A DNA stretch of 64,000 bases from Thermoanaerobaculia bacterium. Lineage in GTDB: Bacteria > Acidobacteriota > Thermoanaerobaculia > Multivoradales > Multivoraceae. Within the stretch, counting starts at the first letter, position 1. Each line of letters starts with the position of its first letter. The notes below the pieces were generated by a model. The model was given only the letters and a program-made list of their open reading frames with translations, made no database searches and was not told where the DNA came from. The DNA lies in NCBI GenBank assembly GCA_022822365.1, contig JAJEBV010000016.1:124001-188000 (forward strand), read 5' to 3'. The position numbers were made by a program, and so were the translations under genes. Below, piece after piece: positions 19,101-28,095 of this stretch.

Positions 19101-20932
19101 GACGGCGCCTCCAGCAGCTCCCGCGCGGACCGGTGCTGGTAGAGCTCGCCGTCCTCGAAGCCGAGCCGGCGGTAGTACTCGCGGGTGCCGACCGAGGAGA
19201 TGACGGCCACCTGCTCGAAGCCGGCGCCGGCCGCGATGCCCAGGGCCTCGGCGATCACACGCCGGCCGAGACCAACGTGCTGCGACCGGCCCTTCTCCCG
19301 CGCGCCCAGGCCGACGACCGCTCCGTAGACGTGAACCTCGCGGATGATCGCCTTCCCCGCCAGCTCCGGGAGCGAGAACTCGTCCGCGCCGGCCGAAGCG
19401 GGCAGGCGAAGCCGCAGGAACCCCGCGATCCGGTCCTCCGCGGTCACGAACTCGAGGAAGACCTCCCGGCCGCCGGAAGCCTCGTAGTCCGTGCGCCGCA
19501 GCCGCAGCCGCGCCGGATCGACCGGGCGGCCGCCGACCTCGCGGGCGCGGATGTCCCGGCAGCGGAGGCCGCGGGCCGACGTTTCGGCCTCTGCCACCTG
19601 CCGCAGGTTCGTCGTCCGGTTGCCGGTCACGATGTCGGTCCCCGGAATGTCCCGGATCACCCGCGTCAGCCGGCAGTAGCGCGGCGTCGCGCCCAGGCTG
19701 TGGACGAGCAAGTCCAGCAACTCGGCCCGGTCGTAGGGCCGCCAGTCGCCACGACGGTGGTAGGCCATCAGCTCGGCGCTCTCGATCAGAGAGCACGGGT
19801 AGACCTTGAGCTCGTCCGGGCGCACGTCGGGATCCGCGAACAGGCGGTCGAAATCCTCCCGGTCCTTCGCCGGCGTGGAACCGTGGAGATTCGGCATCCA
19901 GTGCGCCTGGATCTTGAATCCCGCCTGACGCAGAAGACCTACTGCGAGCCGCGACCGGACCGTGTCGTGGCCGCGGCCGTTCAGGGCCAGGACGTCGTCG
20001 TCCATGCTCTGGATACCAATCTGGACCTTGGTCGCCCCGAGCCGCCGCATGCGCAGCACCTCCGCCGGGTCGAGCCGGTCGGGCCGGGTCTCGAGCGACA
20101 GCCCGACGCAGCGGACCGCGGCCGTCTCATTCTCGCGCTGCGCCGCCAGAAGATCGGTCCAGCCGGCGTTCTGCTCGCGAGCTTCGACCGCCGCGCGCGG
20201 ATGGGCGGCGGTCCAGTCGGAGACAACCTGGTTGTAGCCGCGGCCTGCCGCCGCGTCGGACGAGTCGATCTCCTCGCCCTGCACAGTCTCGTCGAGCTGC
20301 CGGAAGTCCACCGCGGGCTCGAACGTCAGGAGCGGATCCGACGCCGGCTCGGACGACACGTCGAAGAAGTCGTTCATCGCCTGGAAACAGCGCAGGATGA
20401 ACCACACCTGGTAGCCCTCGGGGTAGCTCGACCAGGTGCCGCCGAGGACGATCAGCTCCACCTTGTCGACCGGATGCCCCGTGTGGCGGAAGGAACGGAG
20501 GCGGGAGAACGTCTGCCGGTACGGGTCGAACTGGTGCTCCGCGGCCCGCTGGGCGCCGGGCTCGGACGACAGGTAGCTCTTCGGCATCCGCACGTCGCTG
20601 GGACAGAAGATGCACCGGCCCGGACACGGGAAGGGCTTGGTCAGCACGGTCACCGGCGCGACGCCGCTCCGGGTACGGACCGGCTTCATCCTCACCCGGT
20701 CGACGAACGCCTGCTCGCCCGACGATCCGGGTCGAAGCGCGCGGTAGCCGCGGATCAACTCGCTCTTCGAGAAGAAACCCCTGCCGTTCTTCGGGTGGCG
20801 GCGCAGCAGATTCTCGAGGTCGCGCTCCTCGAACCGTGAGGCGCTCTCGATGGCGCCGATGATCGCGTCGAGCTCCGCCGCGTGCGCTTCGGGCTCGAAC
20901 GAGTAGCGCTTCGGGGCTATTGTCGCCGCCAT
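19097..20932 (-). CDS. Elp3-like radical SAM / acetyltransferase (tRNA wobble uridine modification)
   Basis: A 611-residue protein with the Elongator subunit 3 layout. The radical SAM part has cysteines C103, C107 and C110 in PCPGRCIFCPSD. KVQIGIQSMDDDVL and HWMPNLHGSTP are further Elp3 signatures. The C-terminal GNAT domain (about residues 460-611) includes RSQHVGLGRRVIAEA and VGTREYYRRLGFEDGELY. In eukaryotes and archaea Elp3 adds carboxymethyl-type groups to U34 of tRNA. Stand-alone bacterial homologues are known but patchy. Its stop overlaps the pncB start, and a Trm9-like methyltransferase lies about 1 kb beyond its start. Confidence 0.92.
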
Positions 20933-20980
20933 GGGGGGAACCTACTACGGCGGCGCCGGGCGACTGAGAGCAACTCGGCG

Positions 20981-21793
20981 ATGACGATCACAGCCGGAAA
21001 GAACGCTGCGAAAGCAACGTTCGAGGGGCGGGCGGCCCTGGTCACGGGCGGCGGCAGCGGCATCGGACTGGCGATCGGTCGCGCCCTGGCCCGGGGCGGA
21101 TGCCGCATCGCCCTCGGCGGCCGCCGCCGGGATGTCGTCGAAACCGCGGCCGCCGACCTGCGCTCGCTCGGTATGCATGCCGTCGCCGTCGCCGGCGACG
21201 TGTCGACCCCGGACGGCGCGCGGGAGATGGTGGACGAAGCGGCCCGCCAACCAGGCAGCCTTGACATCCTGGTCAACTGCGCCGGGGTCTACCGCGCCGG
21301 TCCGCTCTTCACCGAGGGCGACGAGAACGAACCGGACCCGGTCGACCTGGTCGTCGACGTCGACCTGAAGGGCGTGCTGTTCGCAACCCGCGCCGCGATC
21401 CCCCATCTCCGCGCAGGCCGTCGCGGCGCCTCGATCGTCAATATCTCGTCGTCGCTCACTCAATCGCCGCTCGCCAACTGCTCCGTCTACACCGCCGCGA
21501 AAGCCGGCGTCGACGCGTTGACCCGCAGCCTCGCGGCCGAACTCGCCGGCGACCGGATCCGCGTCAACGCCGTGCTTCCCGGCGTCGTGCGCACGCCGAT
21601 CTTCGAGACGGTCATGCCGCCCGAGGAGGTCGCCGCCTTCCTCGACGGCTTCGGCGAGCAGGTGCCGCTGGGCCGCGTCGGCGAGCCGGACGACGTCGCG
21701 CGAGCCGTCGTCTTTCTCTGCGACCCGACGAACGACTGGATCACGGGAGCGCTGCTCACAGTCGACGGCGGCCTCAGCCTGGGCACGCCGTAG
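20981..21793 (+). CDS. Short-chain dehydrogenase/reductase (FabG-like)
   Basis: A 270-residue SDR from ATG 20981, divergent from elp3 with only 48 bp between the starts. The cofactor loop is TGGGSGIGLAIG, the structural motif is NCAG, and the catalytic residues are S of NISSSL and YTAAK. The C-terminal ALLTVDGGLSLGTP is typical. Substrate unknown. Two reverse-oriented hairpin repeats follow its stop. Confidence 0.88.
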   Translation: MTITAGKNAAKATFEGRAALVTGGGSGIGLAIGRALARGGCRIALGGRRRDVVETAAADLRSLGMHAVAVAGDVSTPDGAREMVDEAARQPGSLDILVNCAGVYRAGPLFTEGDENEPDPVDLVVDVDLKGVLFATRAAIPHLRAGRRGASIVNISSSLTQSPLANCSVYTAAKAGVDALTRSLAAELAGDRIRVNAVLPGVVRTPIFETVMPPEEVAAFLDGFGEQVPLGRVGEPDDVARAVVFLCDPTNDWITGALLTVDGGLSLGTP

Positions 21794-21809
21794 CGATCGG
21801 CCGACTGCC

Positions 21810-21865
21810 GGTGCGCCGGCCTTCCGGCCGACTGCCGGTGCGCCGGCCTTCTGGCCGGCATCCGG
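21810..21865 (-). repeat. Two tandem hairpin repeats, copies E and F
   Basis: Two reverse-oriented copies lie head to tail. Copy E has GCCGGCC (21815-21821), loop TTCC and GGCCG. Copy F has GCCGGCC (21842-21848), loop TTCT and GGCCGGC (21853-21859), preceded by GGTGC and followed by ATCCGG. Copy F is the exact reverse complement of copy A through the stem, GCACC and the CCGGAT flank. Confidence 0.85.
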
Positions 21866-21900
21866 TCCGACGCGGCGAGACCAGGCAGCGATACTCCCCC

Positions 21901-22683
21901 ATGAACACGGCAACGCAAGCCGCCCTTCGCCGGATCAACCGCGACTTCTACAGCCGCCACGCGGCCGACTTCGACCGCACCCGTCATCCCGGCGGCTGGC
22001 CGGGCTGGCGACGCGTCGTGGAGACTGCGGCCCGGGCCACCGACGGCCCGCTTCGCGTCCTCGATCTCGGCTGCGGCAACGGCCGCTTCGCCCTGTTCCT
22101 GGAGCGCAACCCCGATCTCCGCCGGCGCCGGCCATTCACCTATACCGGCATCGATCTCAGCGCCGAGTTGATCGACCACGCCCGCACCGCCACCGCGGGC
22201 CTCGACCACATCGGCTTCCAGGTCGACGACATCGAGAAGTGCCCGCTCGACGCTGCGACTTGCGACCTCGTCGTCCTTTTCGGCGTCCTCCACCACCTCC
22301 CTGGCTTCGACACCCGCCGCCGCACCCTCGAACGCGCGTCATCCGCCGTCGCGCCCGGCGGTTTGCTGGCCCTTACCTGCTGGCAATTCGCCGACGACGC
22401 CAGATTCGAGAACCGCCGGCTCGGCTGGTCCTCGGAAGCAAACGTCGATCCGGCGGAACTCGAACCCGGCGACCATCTGCTGCGCTGGGGAGACCACGGC
22501 TCCCCAGCCCGGCGCTACTGCCACCACACCGACGAGCCCGAACTCGATCGCCTCGCCTCTGGCCTGCCGCTTGCCGAAGTCGCCCGCTACCGCTCGGACG
22601 GATCCGGCGGCCGGCAAAACCTGTACTGGCTTGGCGCTCGGCCGCCGGCCCCCCATCGCAACGGCGCCTCTCGTGTACGCTGA
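21901..22683 (+). CDS. Trm9-like class I SAM-dependent methyltransferase
   Basis: A 260-residue methyltransferase from ATG 21901. The SAM-binding motif is VLDLGCGNGRF (about 53-63). The opening NRDFYSRHAADFDRTR, then WPGW, resembles Trm9/ALKBH8 tRNA methyltransferases, as do VLHHLPGFDTRRRTLERAS and the closing CHHTDEPELDRLA region. Trm9 methylates the carboxymethyluridine made by Elongator, so closeness to an Elp3 gene supports a tRNA U34 role. The similarity was judged by eye; a general small-molecule methyltransferase is the alternative. Confidence 0.65.
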   Translation: MNTATQAALRRINRDFYSRHAADFDRTRHPGGWPGWRRVVETAARATDGPLRVLDLGCGNGRFALFLERNPDLRRRRPFTYTGIDLSAELIDHARTATAGLDHIGFQVDDIEKCPLDAATCDLVVLFGVLHHLPGFDTRRRTLERASSAVAPGGLLALTCWQFADDARFENRRLGWSSEANVDPAELEPGDHLLRWGDHGSPARRYCHHTDEPELDRLASGLPLAEVARYRSDGSGGRQNLYWLGARPPAPHRNGASRVR

Positions 22684-22707
22684 CCGGGTGACCGAGCGGG
22701 CCAGGTG

Positions 22708-22746
22708 GCAGCTTCCCATTGACGTCAGTGGGTTGCCCAAAGCTGC
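22708..22746. promoter_or_regulatory. Operator-like nested palindrome upstream of the NYN gene
   Basis: A near-perfect dyad CCCATTGACGTCAGTGGG (22715-22732, 16 of 18 symmetric, centre TGACGTCA) is flanked by outer arms GCAGCTT (22708-22714) and AAGCTGC (22740-22746). The element ends 5 bp before a -35 box. Such symmetry suggests binding of a dimeric regulator. Confidence 0.6.
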
Positions 22747-22751
22747 AGCGC

Positions 22752-22780
22752 TTGACACGCCTCTTGCCGGTCTCTAGCAT
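22752..22780 (+). promoter_or_regulatory. Sigma70-type promoter for the NYN/ATPase locus
   Basis: TTGACA (22752-22757), a 17-bp spacer and TAGCAT (22775-22780). Perfect -35, four of six -10 matches and ideal spacing make it the best promoter-like sequence found in the window. Transcription would start near 22787, just before the hairpin at 22795. Confidence 0.65.
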
Positions 22781-22794
22781 CACGGTCACTTTCT

Positions 22795-22842
22795 CCCTAC
22801 CGGACTCGCCTCGTTCCGGGGCCCCGGTAGGGTTATTTTTTT
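22795..22842 (+). terminator. Intrinsic terminator or attenuator before the NYN start codon
   Basis: CCCTACCGG (22795-22803) pairs with CCGGTAGGG (22824-22832) across a 20-nt loop and is followed at once by TTATTTTTTT (22833-22842). This is the only strong rho-independent terminator seen in the window. It lies between the promoter and ATG 22850, so it could end methyltransferase transcripts, attenuate the NYN transcript, or end a roughly 55-nt leader RNA. Confidence 0.7.
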
Positions 22843-22849
22843 CGACCGA

Positions 22850-23479
22850 ATGCCGCCCGAACCCGAGACCAAGCGCGCCGTCTCGTTCATCGATGGCCAG
22901 AATCTGTTCCGCCATGCCAAGGACGCGTTCGGCCACTATCACCCCAACTACGATCCGTTGCTGCTGGCGGAGGCAGTGTGCGCACGTCAGGGGTGGTTCA
23001 GCAGGCAGGTTCGCTTCTACACCGGACTTCCCAGCCGCCTGCACGATCCCCGCTGGCACGGCTACTGGACCCGCCGTCTCTTGGCCATGCGGCGGGCAGG
23101 CGTCCACGTAACCTCCCGACCCCTACGCTACCGTCGCGAGACGGTCCAGTTGCCCGACGGCTCTTCCAAGGAGGTCTTCGTTCCTCGCGAGAAGGGAATC
23201 GATCTCCGTCTCGGGCTCGATGTCGTCCGACTGGCGCGTAACGGCGACCTGGACGTCGCCATCGTCTTCAGCCAAGACCAGGATCTTGCCGAGGTCGCAT
23301 CGGAGCTTCGCGACATCGCGCGCTCCACGAACCGCTGGCTGAAGATCGCCAGCGCCTACCCGGGCAGTTCAACGGCTACGTCCCGCAAGGGCATCGACAG
23401 GACGGACTGGATCGTTCTGGATCGCCGCCTCTACGACCGCTGCCTCGACCCGCGGGACTATCGTCCAGCCGATTGGTAG
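22850..23479 (+). CDS. NYN-domain (PIN-like) ribonuclease
   Basis: A 209-residue NYN/LabA-type protein. The acidic active-site set is visible: D15 in VSFIDGQNLF, D118 in KGIDLRLGLDVVRLA, and D143/D145 in FSQDQDLAEV. These proteins are predicted metal-dependent RNases with the PIN/FEN fold. The start at 22850 has no Shine-Dalgarno sequence and sits 7 nt after a T-tract terminator, so expression may depend on readthrough. It is followed 259 bp later by the ATPase/TOPRIM-like pair. A defence or RNA-decay role is plausible and inferred only. Confidence 0.82.
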   Translation: MPPEPETKRAVSFIDGQNLFRHAKDAFGHYHPNYDPLLLAEAVCARQGWFSRQVRFYTGLPSRLHDPRWHGYWTRRLLAMRRAGVHVTSRPLRYRRETVQLPDGSSKEVFVPREKGIDLRLGLDVVRLARNGDLDVAIVFSQDQDLAEVASELRDIARSTNRWLKIASAYPGSSTATSRKGIDRTDWIVLDRRLYDRCLDPRDYRPADW

Positions 23480-23738
23480 TGGCGGGGGCGACGAAGGCCG
23501 CTGGCGGCGGTGGGGAACGCCCGCCCCGCTCGCGGCTATAGTCGTTTCTCTATCGGTTCCGGTTGGCCCGAGGTACCGGGTTCAGCCGAGCCGGGACACT
23601 TTCGCGTCCGCCTTTCGTCCGCACCGTGAGAAGCTCTACCCATCCGCTGTTCGCCGTCCTCTCGCCGGAAAAGGGCGTGCGTGCGGTGGTCGCCGCGGCC
23701 GTTCCGCCAGCCGCCTACCCGCCGTCCGGGGGGCCACG

Positions 23739-25334
23739 ATGACGGCGATTCGCCTGCAGTCGTTCCGGTGTCTTCGCGACACCGGATTCGTCGAGTTGCG
23801 CCCGCTCACCATCCTGGTGGGCCGGAACAGCTCCGGCAAGAGCAGCTTCCTGCGGTTCCTGCCGCTACTCCGTCAGAGCATCGAAGCCCGCACGAGGGGT
23901 CCGATCCAATGGGGCGGCGAGTACGTCGACTTCGGCGGTTTCGAGGAAACGCACTCGACCTTCAGCGACGACGACGAGATCCGTCTGGGCTTCCGAACGA
24001 AGCTCGATCCGGATCCAGGCCCGGGGAGCGGCTTCTTCAACCCTTTTCGAGCGTCCCTCGGCAGGTCCAGTACCTTGGGGTCGATTCCGTGCAGCGTGAC
24101 GTTAGCGATCTGCCCGGATCCCGAAGACACGGTGGTCGCGTGGTTCAGGTCGGTTGAGATGGAGGTGGCGGGCCACGCCGTCAGGATCGACTTCGAGGAT
24201 CCGAACAAGCTGAGCGCCGTCTTCGTCAACGGCAGCGAACCGCTCGAACAGGTCAGGGATCAGTTGCAGTTCGGCCGGGGCAGCCTGCTGCCGACGGTCC
24301 GTCGGTTCGGACCAGGCGGGAAGGCCAGCCAAGGAACCATCTTCGAGTCGTCGCGGGGCTTGGGAAGTGATGGCTTGGCCTCTGGCGAGCTCGTGGATGC
24401 TCTCAGGCCGCTCTGTCACGGCAACACTTCGGAGGAGAGAATCGCCGGAGCGGCGATGGTGATCCCCTTCGGCACTGCCGAGGAGATGCTCGAGTCCCTG
24501 AGAGAGCACCATGCGCCGGGCCACTACTGGCGCGAATCGGTAGAGCGGTTGGACGTCACGGATTCCGCGTTCCTGAAGATCCGGGACCTCGCGGTGGCGA
24601 ATCGGCTCGGCGCCGTCCTCGAATCGCTGGACAGTCGTCTTGAAGCGTTCAGCAAGGGTGTGCGCTACTCGAAGCCCGTGCGGGCGACAGCCCAACGCTA
24701 CTACCGCCGACAGGCCCTGGCTGTCGACGAGGTCGATCCGGAAGGAGGCAACCTGGCCGTGTTTCTGCGAAGCCTGTCGGAGGCGAGCCGCCGGGACTTC
24801 GAGACCTGGACGATCGAAGAGATGGGCTGGAGAATCTCGACTTCTCTCGGGGGCGGGCATATCTCGCTGCACTTGGAAGAGAAGGACGGCCGGAGCCACA
24901 ACCTGGCCGATGTCGGTTTCGGATTCAGCCAGATGCTCCCGGTGCTGGCCCAGCTCTGGTCGATGCGGCCCTCTTCCTACGGGAAGTTCCTCTCATCTTT
25001 TCTGTCGATGTCGGATTCGACCTTCGTGATCGAGCAACCTGAACTGCACCTGCACCCGGCCTTGCAGGCGCGGCTGGCGGACACGATGTGCCGGGCCGTC
25101 TCGTCGCCGCGCCTCGGGGACCTCGGACTGACTCTCGTCGTCGAGACCCACAGCGAGGCGATCGTCAATCGAATCGGCCGGCTGATCGCCGACGGAAAGC
25201 TCGACAGCGACTTGGCGTCGGTCGTGTTGTTCGAGCCGTCGCGCGACGGCAAGGGCTCCTCCGTACGGACCGCGACCTTCGACTCGGACGGCTATCTGCA
25301 GAACTGGCCCTTCGGCTTCTTCGAGCCGGGTTGA
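23739..25334 (+). CDS. SMC/OLD-like AAA ATPase with DUF3696 C-terminus
   Basis: A 531-residue ATPase of the ABC/OLD type. Walker A is VGRNSSGKSSF (about 28-38); Walker B with its D-loop region is FVIEQPELHLHPALQ (about residue 428); the switch is ETHSEAIVNR (about 468). The C-terminal VVLFEPSRDGKGSS and WPFGFFEPG match DUF3696. Such ATPases work with a nuclease partner. The next gene starts 7 bp later and supplies a TOPRIM-like protein, so the pair resembles split OLD-family or PARIS-like defence systems. The 259 bp before the start hold no clear element besides a GGGGGG ribosome-site-like run. Confidence 0.82.
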   Translation: MTAIRLQSFRCLRDTGFVELRPLTILVGRNSSGKSSFLRFLPLLRQSIEARTRGPIQWGGEYVDFGGFEETHSTFSDDDEIRLGFRTKLDPDPGPGSGFFNPFRASLGRSSTLGSIPCSVTLAICPDPEDTVVAWFRSVEMEVAGHAVRIDFEDPNKLSAVFVNGSEPLEQVRDQLQFGRGSLLPTVRRFGPGGKASQGTIFESSRGLGSDGLASGELVDALRPLCHGNTSEERIAGAAMVIPFGTAEEMLESLREHHAPGHYWRESVERLDVTDSAFLKIRDLAVANRLGAVLESLDSRLEAFSKGVRYSKPVRATAQRYYRRQALAVDEVDPEGGNLAVFLRSLSEASRRDFETWTIEEMGWRISTSLGGGHISLHLEEKDGRSHNLADVGFGFSQMLPVLAQLWSMRPSSYGKFLSSFLSMSDSTFVIEQPELHLHPALQARLADTMCRAVSSPRLGDLGLTLVVETHSEAIVNRIGRLIADGKLDSDLASVVLFEPSRDGKGSSVRTATFDSDGYLQNWPFGFFEPG

Positions 25335-25341
25335 AGCGCCC

Positions 25342-26466
25342 TTGCTCATCGAGTTCGCAGACGAGTTGGCCGCGGATCTGGCTGGCGACGAAGTAGACGC
25401 ACTCGAGAATCTGCTGTCGGCCCGGCGCGCGGGGCTGCACCTGCTGACGGCCGGAAGCGACGTGTTCGAGAAGCTCGACGGCATCGCCGGCCTCTCGGCC
25501 CGCGGACGCGGAATTCTCGCGAAGTCGAGAAGAAGGCAGTACGAGAAGGCGGAGCTGCTCAGGAACGTCTCGGTCAGGGTGCTCGTCACCCGCGACACAG
25601 GCCCTTCGTTGGTGCGGAACGGCGACCGGGAAACAGTCGTCGTCCCGCTGCGGCACTTTGTCCGGTACGAGGCGGCGGGCCGGTCCGTGGTGTTGGGAGA
25701 GAGCGAACGGGATGCGGAACTGGCGGTACGGATGGCCCGGTACTTCGCCCATACTCGAGAACTTGATGCAGTTCCCCTTCAGGCTCGTGTGGCGGAGGGT
25801 GGAGGGAACAGGACGAACGGCGCCTTCCGCCGCTATCGGGACGATCCTCGCTTCTGCCTGTGCGTTGTCGACAGCGACCGCGAAGCGCCGAGCGAGGGCG
25901 AAGGGGACACGGCGATTGCGGTCCGGGCCGAGGTGGACGAAGCGAAGCCCTGGGCAGCGGTGAAAGTGCTCGCGTGCCGGGAGACGGAGAACACCCTGCC
26001 CCTCGGGCTCATTGCCAAGACGTTCGGCGACGACCACCAGTATCGCGGGAAGCTCGAGCGCCTGAAGCAGTTCGAGGATGGCGATCCCTTCGGCGCGTAT
26101 CGTGCGCACTGCGACTTCAAGAACGGCACGACGCTGCGGTGGGCCTTCCGCTTGAAGGAGGAAGAGTCCCGGCGCTTCTGGCTGGGGCCCGAGGCGACAG
26201 CGACGCGCACGCCCTCGGTGAAGGCGGAGTGCCTGCGCGAAGAAGCTTGCCCGCGGCCTAAGGAGGGGCCCGAGAAGCAAAACTGCGCCTGCGAGATAGC
26301 CCCGGTGCTGGGCGGCGAGCTGCTGGCGAAGTGCCTCCAGGTTGCCGAGAACACGCCGGATCGGGTACTGCACGGCCTGCTATGCCCGAAGACCCGCCCT
26401 TACTGGCAGACCATCGGGCGGGCCGTGTTCAGTTGGGCCTGCGGCACGAGGGAGACGAGAGTCTGA
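25342..26466 (+). CDS. TOPRIM-like (DUF4435-like) partner of the ATPase, with Cys cluster
   Basis: A 374-residue protein started at TTG 25342, 7 bp after the ATPase stop. I see a TOPRIM-like acidic pattern: E120 with D124 (SVVLGESERDAEL), then D177-S-D179 (CVVDSDRE), then a RETEN segment (E214, E216) like the REIENYL motif of DUF4435 proteins. Residues 297-317 hold four cysteines (C297, C303, C315, C317) that could bind zinc. The N-terminal 90 residues match nothing I know. I read it as the effector or sensor of a two-gene ATPase/nuclease system. The family call is by pattern only. Confidence 0.5.
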   Translation: MLIEFADELAADLAGDEVDALENLLSARRAGLHLLTAGSDVFEKLDGIAGLSARGRGILAKSRRRQYEKAELLRNVSVRVLVTRDTGPSLVRNGDRETVVVPLRHFVRYEAAGRSVVLGESERDAELAVRMARYFAHTRELDAVPLQARVAEGGGNRTNGAFRRYRDDPRFCLCVVDSDREAPSEGEGDTAIAVRAEVDEAKPWAAVKVLACRETENTLPLGLIAKTFGDDHQYRGKLERLKQFEDGDPFGAYRAHCDFKNGTTLRWAFRLKEEESRRFWLGPEATATRTPSVKAECLREEACPRPKEGPEKQNCACEIAPVLGGELLAKCLQVAENTPDRVLHGLLCPKTRPYWQTIGRAVFSWACGTRETRV

Positions 26467-26558
26467 GAAACGGGCCGAAGCCATCCTCGACGGGCTGACG
26501 CGCGGCCGCTGGCTGCAGGACGGCAAGCGCAACCGCCGGGCCTACGCGGGACCGGCTA

Positions 26559-26577
26559 CCGGCGTTCGCCGGCGCAC
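26559..26577 (+). repeat. Possible degenerate hairpin repeat, copy I
   Basis: CCGGCG (26559-26564), TT, CGCCGG (26567-26572) and CGCAC resemble the family, but the loop is shorter and the tail incomplete. It lies in the 152-bp gap before the serine hydrolase gene, which otherwise shows only the GAAGGAGG ribosome site (26601-26608). Confidence 0.35.
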
Positions 26578-26618
26578 GGCGACGGCTGCTAGTTTGCCGT
26601 GAAGGAGGATTGCAACCG

Positions 26619-28064
26619 ATGAAGTCCCTGCGTCCCGTGTTGGCCGCCCCCCTTCTGCTCGCGGCCCTCCCGGCCGCGGCCCACCAGGAGGAGACCTACG
26701 ACTACTGGCAGCCGCAGCGGCAGATGGTCCGCCAGGGCCAGCAGGCCATCTTCATGTGCAACGGCCTGTTCACCTCGAACCGGAGTCTCGAGCAGGTGTT
26801 CGCACAGGAACTGGCCTACCTGCCGGAACCGGTCGGAACCGCGAAGGGCGGCGACTACGAGGTCGACCGGGAACGCCAGGCCGTGACGATCGGCTCGGGC
26901 CACGGCGTGCCGAAGATGCGGGCCGCCTTCCGCGAGGGGATCGGCTGCGTCGTCATGGCGCCGGATCAGACACTCGCCGACATCGACAGCCTGCCCGCGA
27001 TCGAAATGCCGCCACCGGCCGGCGATGCGGCGAAGATCCCGTGGCCCGATGGTGACCTGACCGGTCCAATCGAGCTGCCGGCCGGCGTCGACGCGGCGGC
27101 GCTCCAGAGCGCCTCCGACTGGGCGTTCGACCGCGAATCGCCGCATCAGGTCACGCTCAGCCTGCTCGTCGTCCATGGCGGCAAGATCGTCCACGAGCGC
27201 TACGCAGACGGCGTCGACATGACGACGAGGACCCGCACCTGGTCGACGGCGAAGAGCATCGCCTCGACGCTGATCGGCATGCTGGTCGACGACGGCAAGC
27301 TGGCGCTCGACGAGCCCCTCGGCTTCGACTTCCTTCCCAGGGAAGCCGCCGCGGCGGAGACCGACCCGCGCTCCGCGATCACGCTCCGCCACGCACTGAA
27401 CATGTCGAGCGGCCTGCAGACCGTCGACAACGGCGGCCAGGAGTACGCCGTCGGCTCCGGCATGTCCTACTGGGCCGGGGCCAGCTCCGTCGAAGGCGCC
27501 CGCCGCCGCGCCCTGATCCGCGAGCCGGGCGCCAACTGGGACTACGAGAACTACGACACGCTGCTCGCCGTCTACGCGATGAAGCGCGCCCTCGGCAGCG
27601 AGAAGAAGTACCACGAGTTCCCCCGGAGGCGCCTCCTCGACCCCATCGGCATGAGAAACACCCTGCTGAGCACCGACCGCTTCGGCGACTTCATCCTCAG
27701 CAGTCAGGTCTACACGAACGCCCGCGACCTCGCTCGCTTCGGCCTCCTCTACCTCCGGAACGGTCTCTGGAACGGCGAACGCCTCCTGTCGGAGGACTGG
27801 ATCGACTTCGTCCGCACCCCGGCCCCCTCGACCGCCGACCGCGGCAACTTCTACGGCGGCCAGTTCTGGCTCGTCCCCGACGAGCGCAGGGACGTCCCCG
27901 GGGACGCCTACTCCACCGCCGGCAACCGCGGCCAGTACGTCGTCATCGTCCCCTCCCGCGACCTCGTCATCGTCCGCCGCGGCCTCGACTGGGGGCGGCA
28001 GGGCTTCGACCGCTGGGACATGACGCGCGAAGTGTCGAGAGCGTTTCAGGCGGCGCGGCGCTAG
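26619..28064 (+). CDS. Secreted serine hydrolase, beta-lactamase/transpeptidase fold
   Basis: A 481-residue protein from ATG 26619, spaced 10 bp after GAAGGAGG; a TTG at 26610 is too close to that site. A signal peptide ends near AALPAAA. The class C beta-lactamase-like triad is visible as S-T-A-K (TWSTAKSIAS), Y-E-N (WDYENYD) and a C-terminal AGNRGQYVV in place of KTG. Members include esterases, D-aminopeptidases and carboxypeptidases, so the substrate is open. It sits 31 bp ahead of the SCP2 gene and may be cotranscribed with it. Confidence 0.85.
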   Translation: MKSLRPVLAAPLLLAALPAAAHQEETYDYWQPQRQMVRQGQQAIFMCNGLFTSNRSLEQVFAQELAYLPEPVGTAKGGDYEVDRERQAVTIGSGHGVPKMRAAFREGIGCVVMAPDQTLADIDSLPAIEMPPPAGDAAKIPWPDGDLTGPIELPAGVDAAALQSASDWAFDRESPHQVTLSLLVVHGGKIVHERYADGVDMTTRTRTWSTAKSIASTLIGMLVDDGKLALDEPLGFDFLPREAAAAETDPRSAITLRHALNMSSGLQTVDNGGQEYAVGSGMSYWAGASSVEGARRRALIREPGANWDYENYDTLLAVYAMKRALGSEKKYHEFPRRRLLDPIGMRNTLLSTDRFGDFILSSQVYTNARDLARFGLLYLRNGLWNGERLLSEDWIDFVRTPAPSTADRGNFYGGQFWLVPDERRDVPGDAYSTAGNRGQYVVIVPSRDLVIVRRGLDWGRQGFDRWDMTREVSRAFQAARR

Positions 28065-28095
28065 GATCCGCGGCTCCGACGACTGGGGAGGTGTG

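Noticed and set aside
21810-21865. Tandem repeats considered as a CRISPR array
   Set aside because: Only two units, with almost no spacer, and the same unit is dispersed singly elsewhere. No cas genes are present.
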